64,000 nucleotides of DNA from Tistlia consotensis USBA 355 (lineage in GTDB: Bacteria > Pseudomonadota > Alphaproteobacteria > Kiloniellales > DSM-21159), in contig NZ_FWZX01000024.1 in NCBI RefSeq assembly GCF_900177295.1, forward strand, positions 53,077 to 117,076, given 5' to 3'. Within the stretch, counting starts at the first letter, position 1. Each line of letters begins with the position of its first letter. The notes under the pieces are model-generated. The model was not told where the DNA came from. It made no database searches and was given only the letters and a program-made list of their open reading frames with translations. This document shows positions 7,752 through 15,527 of this stretch, one piece after another. Both the position numbers and the translations under genes were made by a program.

Positions 7752-9185
7752 TCAATGCTCGCGCAGCGCCTCGGAGGCGGTCTGGCGCAGGCGGTCGGTC
7801 AGGAACGCGAAGATCGTGCGCCGGCCGATCTTGAAGTCGACCTGGGTCTGCATGCCGGGCAGCACCCGCAGCGGCCGGCCGCCGGGGCCGGTCAGCGAGG
7901 TCGTGCGGGTTCGGACCTCGACCTCGTAGTAGAGGGCGCCGCTCTTCTGGTCGGCCATCGCGTCGGCCGAGATCCGCTCGACCTCGCCCTTCAGCAGGCC
8001 GTACTTGATGTAGTTGTAGGTCTCGACCTTGACCTGGGCCGGCATGCCGACCTGGATGAAGCCGATGTCGGCGTTGCGCACCTTGGCCTCGACGATCAGG
8101 CTGTCGCCGACCGGCACGACCTTCAGGATCGGCTGGTTCGCGCCGACGGACTGGCCGGCGCTGGTCACCGCCAGGTCCTGGACGACGCCGTCGACCGGCG
8201 CGCGCAGCACCAAGTTGCGCAGCGCCGTCGACTGCTGGGCCAGCCGGGTCTTGGCCTTCTCGCGGTCCGACATGGCCGTGGCCAGCTCGTCGAGCACCTT
8301 GCTCTGCCAGTCGCGCCGCTGCGAATCGAGGTTGTTCTCGGCCTCCTTCAGCGCCGCCCTGGCGGTCGCGAGGTCGCTCTCGGCCTGGGCCCGCTGGCCG
8401 TCCGCCTCGACGACCTGGCGCTGGATCGACTGATAGCGGATTGCCGGGAAGTAGCCCTTGTCGACCAGCGCCTTGATGGACTTGGCCTGGTCGCGCAGGA
8501 TCGCCAGGCTCTGCGTCAGCGGGCCGATCCGCTGTTCCTGGCCGGCGACCGCCTGCTGGCGCTGGGCGACCACCTCGCGGGCCGTGGCGAGCTTCGATTC
8601 GATGGCGTTGCGCCGCGCGTTGAACAGGTTGATCTGGGCCTGCACCGCCTCCGGCCGGCGATCGATCAGGGCCTGCGGGAACTGCAGCTCGCCGTCGGTG
8701 GCCTCGGCCTCGAGGCGCAGCGTCTGGGCGTCGAGGTCGTCGAGGTTGGTCTGCAGCTGGCCGACCTCCTGGCGGGTCAGCTCCGGGTCGAGCTCGACCA
8801 GCGGGGCGCCCTGGTTCACCAGGTCGCCGTCGCGCACGTAGAGCTTGCTGATCCGGCCGCCGACCGGGTGGTTGATGACCTTGACCTCGCCGAACGGCCG
8901 GACCACGCCCTGGCCGGTCGCGACCTGGTCGACCTTGGCGACCGAGATGTAGGCCAGGAACAGCAGGAACAGCCCGGACAGGACGAACAGCAGGATGCGG
9001 GCGACCGGCGAGTGCTCGCGCTCGACCACCGCCTGGGCGTCGGGCAGGAAGTCGACGTAGCGCGCACGCAGGCCCTTCTCGCTCCAGAGCGCCGGCAGCC
9101 GCTGCCCGCGCGGCTTCGCCGGCAGCTGGCTGTCCCGCCGCACCGGCAGACCGAACGTCGGCTCCTTGCGCTCCGGATCGCTCAT
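7752..9185 (-). CDS. HlyD-family type I secretion membrane-fusion protein
   Basis: Periplasmic adaptor of 477 residues that bridges the inner-membrane ABC exporter to a TolC-type outer-membrane channel. It has a cytosolic N-terminus of about 60 residues, one transmembrane helix at roughly 61-80, the lipoyl half-motif GQGVVRPFGEVKVINHPVGGRISKL split around a long alpha-hairpin (about 130-320, rich in Q, A and E), then the second lipoyl half LRAPVDGVVQDLAV and a beta-barrel domain ending LPGMQTQVDFKIG. It lies 24 bases after the ABC gene, in one operon. No TolC-like gene is present in the window. It converges with the PqqD-like gene. Confidence 0.92.
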   Translation of the reverse strand: MSDPERKEPTFGLPVRRDSQLPAKPRGQRLPALWSEKGLRARYVDFLPDAQAVVEREHSPVARILLFVLSGLFLLFLAYISVAKVDQVATGQGVVRPFGEVKVINHPVGGRISKLYVRDGDLVNQGAPLVELDPELTRQEVGQLQTNLDDLDAQTLRLEAEATDGELQFPQALIDRRPEAVQAQINLFNARRNAIESKLATAREVVAQRQQAVAGQEQRIGPLTQSLAILRDQAKSIKALVDKGYFPAIRYQSIQRQVVEADGQRAQAESDLATARAALKEAENNLDSQRRDWQSKVLDELATAMSDREKAKTRLAQQSTALRNLVLRAPVDGVVQDLAVTSAGQSVGANQPILKVVPVGDSLIVEAKVRNADIGFIQVGMPAQVKVETYNYIKYGLLKGEVERISADAMADQKSGALYYEVEVRTRTTSLTGPGGRPLRVLPGMQTQVDFKIGRRTIFAFLTDRLRQTASEALREH

Positions 9186-9209
9186 CCGCCCGTCAGTCCC
9201 CCGCGCTTC

Positions 9210-11648
9210 TCAAGCCGTCGTGTCGGCATCGGCCGCTTCGGCCATGCGCGCCCTGGCGAAGGCGATGACCTCGGCGGGCGGGCCGACCCGTTCGATCCGG
9301 CCGTTCATCAGCAGCGCCACCCGGTCGGCGATGGCAAAGGGACTGAGCCGGTGCGAGATCAGCACCACCGTCCGGCCCTTGGAGGCCCGCTGCAGGTGCC
9401 GCAGCAGCCGTTCCTCGGCGACCGGGTCCAGGTCGCTGGTCGCCTCGTCCAGGATCAGCACGCGCGGGTTCCGGATCAAGGCCCGGGCGATGCACAGCAG
9501 CTGGCGCTGGCCGGCCGAGAGGCCGGAACCGCGCTCGCCGAGCGGCGTCTCGTAGGCACGCGGCAGGCGCTGGATGAAGTCGTGGGCTCCGACGAACTTG
9601 CAGACCGCGACGACCCGCTCGGGGTCCTTGATGTCGGAGCCGAACAGCACGTTCTCGCGGATCGTCCCGGCGAACAGCTGCGTCTCCTGCGGCACGACGC
9701 CGAGCTGGTGGCGCAGGCTGGCCGCGCTGATGTGCGCCAGGTCGTGGCCGTCGTAGAGCACGCGGCCCTGGGTCGGCTGGTAGAGGCCCTGGAGCAGGCG
9801 CACCAGGGTCGTCTTGCCGGAGCCGGAGGGCCCGATGATGCCGAGCACGGTGCCCTGGGGCACCGTCAGGTCGAGGTCGCGCAGGACCGGCGGCTGGCCC
9901 GGCTCGAAGCCGTAGGCCAGGCCCTCGACGACGATCCGTCCGGCCAGGCGCGGCGCCGCCGCGCTGTCGGTCGGCGTCCGCTCGCCCGGCTCGCTCATGA
10001 TCGAGTCGATCCGCTCGAAGGCGGCCCGCACCTCCTGCAGCTGGATCCAGGCGACGACGATCATGCGCAGCGGCGCGAGGGTCCGCGTCGCCAGGATGTT
10101 GCCGGCGATCAGCGCGCCGATCGTCGTCTCGCCGGCGATCACCAGCTGCGCGCCGACGTAGAGGATGGTCAGCTGGGTCAGCATCTGCAGGCCCTGCCCG
10201 CAGGCCGCGACGACGTTGTTCAGGTTGCTCGCCCGGAAGCTGGTCCAGGCCGACAGCGCCAGGCGCTGCTCCCAGCGCCGCTCGATCTCCGGCTCCAGGC
10301 CCAGCGCCTTGATCGAGAGGGCGTTCTGCATGGTCTCGACCAGATGCGAGGACTTCGCCGCCTGGGCCCGGAACGACTGCTCGACCAGGGTCCGCTGGCG
10401 GCGGTGGAACAGCAGCGACAGGCCGATGAACAGCGGCATCGCGGCCAGGGTGATGCAGGCCAGCACCGGGTGGATGAAGAACAGGGCGGCCAGGAACACG
10501 ACGACGAAGGTCATGTCGACCAGGGTCATCGGCATCTGGCCGGTGAAGAAGCTGCGGATCGTGTCGAGCTGGCGGACCCGCTCGGCGATCAGGCCGCTCG
10601 GCGTCTGCTCGAAGTGGCGGAACGGCAGGTTCATCAGGTGGTGCATCACCTCGCCGCCGATCAGTGCGTCCAGCCGGCCACCGGTGTGGCTCGAGATGTA
10701 GCCCCGCACGATGCGCAGCACGACATCGAAGCCGTAGACCACGACCATGCCGAGGGCCAGGACGTTCAGGGTCGAGAGCGACTGCTGGCCGATCACCTTG
10801 TTGTAGAGCGTCATGGTGAACAGCGGCGTCGCCAGGGCCAGCATGTTGAGCACCAGCGAGGCGAGGACCAGCTCGCCGAGCACGCCGCGCAGCCGCTTGG
10901 CCATCTTGGCGCGCCAGTCGGGTTCCTCGCGCAGCGCGCCGGCCTGGGGGCGGACCAGGACCGCCTCGGTCGCGCCCAGGCCGTGGGCCGCGACGGCCGG
11001 CGGCACGATCTCGCTCGAGTCATCGAGCGGGTTGAAGAGGGTCAGGCCGTCGGGCCCGGCCGCCTCGACCAGATGCGCGCCCGGGCTGCCGTCCTCGGCC
11101 GGCCGGCCGAGCAGCAGGTAGGGCGCCGGGATGGCGGTCAGCGCCCGGCCGTCGGGCGGCATGCCGGTCAGCGGCACGCGGCGCACGCGATAGCCGAGCC
11201 GGACGGCGGCGCGGCAGAACTGGTCCAGGGTCATGCCGCCCGGGGCGATCGGCGTCGCGGCGCGCAGCTCGCCGGCGCCGACCGGCCGACCGAAGGCCCC
11301 GGTCACGCGCATCAGGCAGGTCGCCAGCACGTCGGGGCGGAACAGCTGGACGGCGCCGGACGGGCCGGCGTCGCCCGGGTCCTTCTGTCGCGGCCCGGGA
11401 CCCGGCGGCGGATCGCCCCCGCCGCTGCCCGACGCCTCCGGCTCATCGAACGCCGCGTCGCCGGCGGTTTCACTACCGCCAGTCGTGTTGCCTGGGGCAG
11501 AACGAGGGTCGGCTTCGGTCGCGCCCGATCCCGTCTGTGATGTGTCCGGCTCCAGGGAAGTGCTGCTCAAATCCGCATCCCGTCTCGCTCTGCGGCCGGC
11601 CAACGGGAGTATGTTGCTGAACGCACCAGACTCTCGTTTCTCGTCCAT
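9210..11648 (-). CDS. Type I secretion ABC transporter (permease/ATPase with C39-like domain)
   Basis: Exporter of 812 residues. Residues 1-90 are low-complexity and acidic/Gly-rich. A C39-like domain follows (about 95-230) without the catalytic cysteine motif of true C39 peptidases, so it should bind but not cleave substrate. Next come a six-helix transmembrane domain (LASLVLNMLALATPLF onwards) and an ATPase domain with Walker A GPSGSGKT, signature LSAGQRQ and Walker B VLILDEATSDLD. This architecture is that of RTX/LapA-type protein exporters. No RTX or giant adhesin gene is in the window. The LapG-like peptidase 10 kb away makes an adhesin substrate attractive. First gene of a two-gene operon. 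Confidence 0.92.
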   Translation of the reverse strand: MDEKRESGAFSNILPLAGRRARRDADLSSTSLEPDTSQTGSGATEADPRSAPGNTTGGSETAGDAAFDEPEASGSGGGDPPPGPGPRQKDPGDAGPSGAVQLFRPDVLATCLMRVTGAFGRPVGAGELRAATPIAPGGMTLDQFCRAAVRLGYRVRRVPLTGMPPDGRALTAIPAPYLLLGRPAEDGSPGAHLVEAAGPDGLTLFNPLDDSSEIVPPAVAAHGLGATEAVLVRPQAGALREEPDWRAKMAKRLRGVLGELVLASLVLNMLALATPLFTMTLYNKVIGQQSLSTLNVLALGMVVVYGFDVVLRIVRGYISSHTGGRLDALIGGEVMHHLMNLPFRHFEQTPSGLIAERVRQLDTIRSFFTGQMPMTLVDMTFVVVFLAALFFIHPVLACITLAAMPLFIGLSLLFHRRQRTLVEQSFRAQAAKSSHLVETMQNALSIKALGLEPEIERRWEQRLALSAWTSFRASNLNNVVAACGQGLQMLTQLTILYVGAQLVIAGETTIGALIAGNILATRTLAPLRMIVVAWIQLQEVRAAFERIDSIMSEPGERTPTDSAAAPRLAGRIVVEGLAYGFEPGQPPVLRDLDLTVPQGTVLGIIGPSGSGKTTLVRLLQGLYQPTQGRVLYDGHDLAHISAASLRHQLGVVPQETQLFAGTIRENVLFGSDIKDPERVVAVCKFVGAHDFIQRLPRAYETPLGERGSGLSAGQRQLLCIARALIRNPRVLILDEATSDLDPVAEERLLRHLQRASKGRTVVLISHRLSPFAIADRVALLMNGRIERVGPPAEVIAFARARMAEAADADTTA

Positions 11649-11771
11649 GGCGATTTCCGCAGACTTTGAGGTTGGCGGTGGCCGTTCACTTCTTGTCGCC
11701 TAGGGCGAGAACGTGTATAGAATCAACGAGGTTCTGTCAGGTCTTCTTTAAGGTCCGCGATGTCCGATCGA

Positions 11772-11807
11772 CAGCTCCAAATCGCCTGAGGCGACGATTT
11801 GGAGCTG
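11772..11807. repeat. Perfect 13-bp stem in the divergent intergenic region
   Basis: The arms at 11772-11784 (cagctccaaatcg) and 11795-11807 are perfectly complementary around a 10-base loop. They lie between the divergent ABC exporter and secreted-protein genes, in the 291-base gap 11649-11939, which is lower in GC than its surroundings. No U-run follows. It could be a regulator site or a 5'-UTR structure. The rest of the gap shows A/T-rich GTAAAC-containing stretches at about 11836-11875 but no certain promoter. Confidence 0.45.
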
Positions 11808-11939
11808 TTGCCGCTGGTGTTGCCGCAAGCTTGCTGGTAAACCGTCCGTAAATGAGTGTTAGGTTTTTGTAAACGATAGCCGGTGCATTCTCGGGGGAAG
11901 GGGTCGGCGGAACGGGTCGTCTGCTGGAGGACGAGGCTG

Positions 11940-13289
11940 ATGGGCAGGGCATTGCGTGGTTTCCTGATGGCGAGCGCGGTCGCTCTTGCCGTGCCGTTGC
12001 TGCCCGCCCTGGCCATCGCCCAGGGCACGACGCCGACGGCGCCCGGCAACGGCCAGGCGGCGCCGGGCACCAATCCGGCCGCCAACGGCGCGCCCGGCAG
12101 CAACGACCCGCAGATCCAGGCGCTGATCCAGGAAGCGGAGCGGACGCGGCCGGTGCCGACCGAGCTGCTGAACGCCCTGGCCATGGGCAAGGGCGACGCC
12201 AAGCAGATGATCGACAACTTCCTGGCCGACGGCAATCCGCTGCCGCACACCGTCGCGGTGCGCGCCGTCGCGCTGTCGCTTGCCGTCGGCCGCGACCCGC
12301 GCCTGAAGGATTCGGACAAGCGCTTTGCGCTGAACCAGACGATCAGCGACGGCATGTCGAAGTCGCTGGGCGCGCCGCGCATCCTCAACGTCAAGGTCGA
12401 CGCCGGCTTCGTGCCGCCCAAGGGCACCTTCGCCTGGGCCCTCGGCGGCCTCGAGGACCAGCCGCCCGAGGGCTTCCAGAAGCTGACCCAGTTCAGCCCC
12501 GAGGTCGGCGGCCTGGGCATGCAGAGCGTGAATAATGCCGGCGAGGGCGGCGTGGTCAAGGAGGCCATCGAGAACCTGCAGTCGGTCTCGCTCAAGGTGC
12601 CGAACGGCCAGTACCGCGTGATCCTGCTGACCGGCGAGCAGCTCGCGGCGCGGGCCGCCAGCCCGTTCGGCGAGACCTTCAAGGTCAACGGAGTCGAGTA
12701 CACGCTCGGCCAGACCAGCTCGGGCGAATGGTTCGACACCGCCCACCTGCGCGGCTCCGGCGGCAACGTGGTCAGCAACGTGAGCTACGGCGCCGCCGGG
12801 CTCAGCGTCGTGGTCCAGGTCGGCAACGGCACGCTGAACCTCGAGTTCAAGGGCGGCAAGGGCAGCCTCGGCAGCGCGCTCAGCGGCATCCTCATGGAGC
12901 CGGTCGAGGTGCCCAGCCATCTCGACATGAGCGGCGTGCGCGGCCATCGCAACGAGGTTGCCCAGACGCAGGATGGCCAGGACCAGCAGGGCGGCCAGCA
13001 GGTCGCCCAGACGCAGCAGGTCTCCGAGCAGCTTCAGCAGGCCGGCCAGCAGCAGCTCCAGGCCAGCCAGCAGGCGGCGCAGTCGCTGGCGGGCGGCACC
13101 TCCCTGGCGCAGCAGCTGAGCCTGAACAACGTGGTCGAGCTGGAATTCCAGACCCAGGCGGCGATCGCCGCGGTCTCCGGGGTCAGCCCGGGCGCCGGCG
13201 GGCAGAACCAGGGCAACTCGCCGCAGGCGGCGCCGGTGCCGGCGCCGCAGATACCCACCCCGCCGCCCTCGGTCAGTCCGGCCGGCTGA
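11940..13289 (+). CDS. Secreted protein with carbohydrate-binding-like domain and Gln-rich tail
   Basis: Exported protein of 449 residues. It has an N-terminal signal peptide (hydrophobic 8-28, AIAQG cleavage region), a Pro/Asn/Gly-rich linker, a helical region, then a beta-rich part (about 150-325). There FAWALGG, EGFQKL, LKVPNGQYRVILLTGEQ, FKVNG and GTLNLEFKGG recall galactose-binding-like or CBM domains of polysaccharide enzymes. Residues 335-395 are very rich in Gln/Ala, and the C-terminus is Pro-rich. ATG 11940 is preferred over ATG 11883 because GGAGGA lies 9 bases before it and the signal peptide then starts properly. It is first in line with the barrel and lipoprotein genes, so a role in holding polysaccharide at the surface is likely. 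Confidence 0.6.
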   Translation: MGRALRGFLMASAVALAVPLLPALAIAQGTTPTAPGNGQAAPGTNPAANGAPGSNDPQIQALIQEAERTRPVPTELLNALAMGKGDAKQMIDNFLADGNPLPHTVAVRAVALSLAVGRDPRLKDSDKRFALNQTISDGMSKSLGAPRILNVKVDAGFVPPKGTFAWALGGLEDQPPEGFQKLTQFSPEVGGLGMQSVNNAGEGGVVKEAIENLQSVSLKVPNGQYRVILLTGEQLAARAASPFGETFKVNGVEYTLGQTSSGEWFDTAHLRGSGGNVVSNVSYGAAGLSVVVQVGNGTLNLEFKGGKGSLGSALSGILMEPVEVPSHLDMSGVRGHRNEVAQTQDGQDQQGGQQVAQTQQVSEQLQQAGQQQLQASQQAAQSLAGGTSLAQQLSLNNVVELEFQTQAAIAAVSGVSPGAGGQNQGNSPQAAPVPAPQIPTPPPSVSPAG

Positions 13290-13295
13290 GGTTGC

Positions 13296-14639
13296 ATGGC
13301 GGGTTACGCTCCTCCGAGCCGGCTGGGCCGCGACGCCCACGGCCGCCGCGCTCCCTGGCGCCGGCGGCGTGGTGCTGCCGCATTGCTGGCGATGCTGGCC
13401 GCTCTCGGCGGCGGCGTCCTGCTGGCCGGAGTGGCCGCGCCTGCGGCGCGGGCGCAGAGCGCGAGCCAGGAGGCGGTGATGACCCGGGCGCGGCCCGACT
13501 TCGATCCGATCGGCATCGAGGTCTTCTTCGACGAGAAGAAGCCGAGCGCCCCGATCACGGTCTTCCCGAAGCTCGACCTGCACAGCGGCTACGACAGCAA
13601 CGTCTTCCGCGAGAGCAGCAACGGCAAGGCCGACATGTTCTCGGACATCAGCCCGAGCCTGCGGGTCACCAACACCGAGCAGGACCTCGGCCTCGAGGCG
13701 GGCCTGAGCGCGACGGTCCGGCGCAACCTGCAGTACCAGAGCAACGACTTCGAGGACTACGACGCCTACGCGCAGGCCTCCTACTTCTTCATGGAGGATG
13801 CCAGCCTGACCGGCCAGATCGGCTATTCGCGCGCCCACGAGGACCGCAGCGATCCGAACAGCACGGGCCCCGGCGAGAACATCGTCCAGTACGACCGCTA
13901 CCGGGCGATCCTCAACTCGCGCAATCGCTTCGGCGACTTCGAGGTCAACCCGCAGGCCTCGTACTACTACTACAACTACATGAGCCAGGCCGGCTCGAAC
14001 CAGGACGGGCGCGACCACTGGGAAGGCGAGTTCCGGGTGCGCGGCGGCTACGAGTTCCTGCCCGGCTACACGGCCTTCGTCGAGCCGGGCTACAACATGC
14101 GGCGCTACGACCTGAAGGTCGACAGCCAGGGCGTCACGCGCGATTCCTGGGGCTGGGACCTGCACGCCGGCCTCAGCTACGACGTCAGCGCGGTGACCAC
14201 GGCCGAGGTCTTCGTCGGCTACTTCCAGCAGAAGTACGAGGATCCGACCCTGGCCGACGCCGGCGGCCTGACCTTCGGCGCCAAGATGACCTGGAACCCC
14301 CTCGACGAGATGACGGTCAACGCCGACGTCAGCCGGTCGGTGCAGGAATCGACCCTGTCGGGCGTCTCCAGCACGGTCGCGACGAGCTACTCGCTGGGCG
14401 TCGACTACGAGCTGACGGACAGCGTGATGCTGACCTCGACCGCCGGCATCTCGACCAGCGCCTTCCAAGGCTCGTCGCGCAGCGACAAGTCGTACACCTT
14501 CGGTGGCGGCATGGTCTATCTGATGAACGAGTTCGCCCGGGCCCGGCTCAACGGGACCTACGAGACGCGCGATTCGAACGAGGTTGCCAACAACTACGAC
14601 GATCTGGTCGTGGAAGGTACGCTGACGCTCCAGTATTGA
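13296..14639 (+). CDS. Outer-membrane beta-barrel protein of an exopolysaccharide locus
   Basis: Outer-membrane protein of 447 residues. A long basic N-terminus and hydrophobic stretch (27-50) end in ARAQS, a signal-peptide cleavage site. The mature part has repeated alternating hydrophobic strands with many Tyr, Asp and Asn residues, the entry DSNVFRESS typical of the BBP2_2/PF10082-type barrels, and a C-terminal aromatic strand ending LTLQY, as for BAM-inserted porins. It follows the previous gene by 6 bases and is probably co-transcribed with it. Barrels of this type commonly sit in exopolysaccharide clusters and are taken to serve polysaccharide export or assembly; direct evidence is limited. 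Confidence 0.82.
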   Translation: MAGYAPPSRLGRDAHGRRAPWRRRRGAAALLAMLAALGGGVLLAGVAAPAARAQSASQEAVMTRARPDFDPIGIEVFFDEKKPSAPITVFPKLDLHSGYDSNVFRESSNGKADMFSDISPSLRVTNTEQDLGLEAGLSATVRRNLQYQSNDFEDYDAYAQASYFFMEDASLTGQIGYSRAHEDRSDPNSTGPGENIVQYDRYRAILNSRNRFGDFEVNPQASYYYYNYMSQAGSNQDGRDHWEGEFRVRGGYEFLPGYTAFVEPGYNMRRYDLKVDSQGVTRDSWGWDLHAGLSYDVSAVTTAEVFVGYFQQKYEDPTLADAGGLTFGAKMTWNPLDEMTVNADVSRSVQESTLSGVSSTVATSYSLGVDYELTDSVMLTSTAGISTSAFQGSSRSDKSYTFGGGMVYLMNEFARARLNGTYETRDSNEVANNYDDLVVEGTLTLQY

Positions 14640-14724
14640 CCGGGTCCCCGGGCGGTTGCGGGCCGTCCCGGCGTGCGGGCATCGGGGCGCCGCCTGGTGG
14701 TTGAGTAGCAAGCGAGGGAAGCGA

Positions 14725-15303
14725 ATGGGCGTTCTGCGGACGATTGCGGCGGGACTGGTCTGTGCCGCGATCCTGGCTGCCTGCGGTGGTGGCGGCGGCG
14801 GCGGCAAGGCGCTCGAGACCGCGCCCCAGGCGGTCGACATCAACCAGACCTACAAGCTGGACAGCGGCGATCGCCTGCGCATCAACGTCTTCGGCCAGCC
14901 GGACGTGTCCGGCGAGTTCGAGATCGATTCCTCAGGGGCCATCAACTATCCGCTGCTCGGGCCGGTCCAGGCCAAGGGCGAGACGGTCGAGGGCCTGACC
15001 AAGATCATTCACGACAAGCTGGACGCCAACTTCATCGCCGACCCGCGGGTCAACGTCGAGGTCGTCAACTTCCGGCCCTTCTTCATCCTCGGCGAGGTCA
15101 ACCAGCCCGGCCAGTATCCCTACACCGCCGGCCTGACGGTCCGCCAGGCGGTCGCCCTGGCCGGCGGCTACACGCGCCGGGCCAGCAGCTCGGGCATCGA
15201 CCTGATCCGTCAGACCGAAAAGGGGCCGGTGACCTACGACGTCAACGAAGATTCCGTGTTGCTGCCGGGCGACACGGTCGAGGTGCCGCGCCGCTTCTTC
15301 TGA
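14725..15303 (+). CDS. Polysaccharide export lipoprotein (Wza/GumB-like)
   Basis: Outer-membrane polysaccharide-export protein of 192 residues. The signal peptide ends in the lipobox LAAC, followed by a run of seven glycines, and Gly at +2 fits sorting to the outer membrane. The Poly_export domain starts at YKLDSGDRLRINVFGQPDVSGEFEID. A SLBB-type segment follows with FFILGEVNQPGQYPY and LTVRQAVALAGGYTRRA. It is shorter than Wza and closer to GumB in size, so another protein, perhaps the barrel upstream, would have to form the membrane pore. ATG 14725 has GAGGGAAG upstream; upstream in-frame starts would place the signal peptide internally. A terminator follows at 15357. Confidence 0.9.
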   Translation: MGVLRTIAAGLVCAAILAACGGGGGGGKALETAPQAVDINQTYKLDSGDRLRINVFGQPDVSGEFEIDSSGAINYPLLGPVQAKGETVEGLTKIIHDKLDANFIADPRVNVEVVNFRPFFILGEVNQPGQYPYTAGLTVRQAVALAGGYTRRASSSGIDLIRQTEKGPVTYDVNEDSVLLPGDTVEVPRRFF

Positions 15304-15356
15304 GGAGCCATCGTAAAGGTGTCTAAAGGATTGTCCGCTATTCTCACAACGCCTGA

Positions 15357-15382
15357 AAAAGCAGGTCGCGAAGCCTGCTTTT
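15357..15382 (+). terminator. Rho-independent terminator after the export lipoprotein gene
   Basis: The 9-base arms aaaagcagg (15357-15365) and cctgctttt (15374-15382) surround an 8-base loop and end in TTTT. It lies 54 bases after the lipoprotein stop and about 145 bases before the tyrosine-kinase start, so the kinase gene probably has its own promoter in 15383-15527. No promoter boxes were convincing there. Confidence 0.75.
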
Positions 15383-15527
15383 GGGGCGATTGCGGGCGAT
15401 TTTCTTGGCGCCGCACCGGCGTTGGACATAGAAGTGAAGCGGAAGAGTGCAGGTCCGGCGAGCTGAAGCACTGGCGTCTGATGATCGCGGTCGCGCTCTC
15501 GCCGGCGGCCGTGACGAGGACTCGCGG

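Noticed and set aside
7755..11540. Very long open frame on the plus strand across the secretion genes (over 1,200 codons)
   Set aside because: It is antisense to two well-supported genes and its product is rich in Arg, Gln, Asp and Gly without motifs, as expected from high-GC codon bias.
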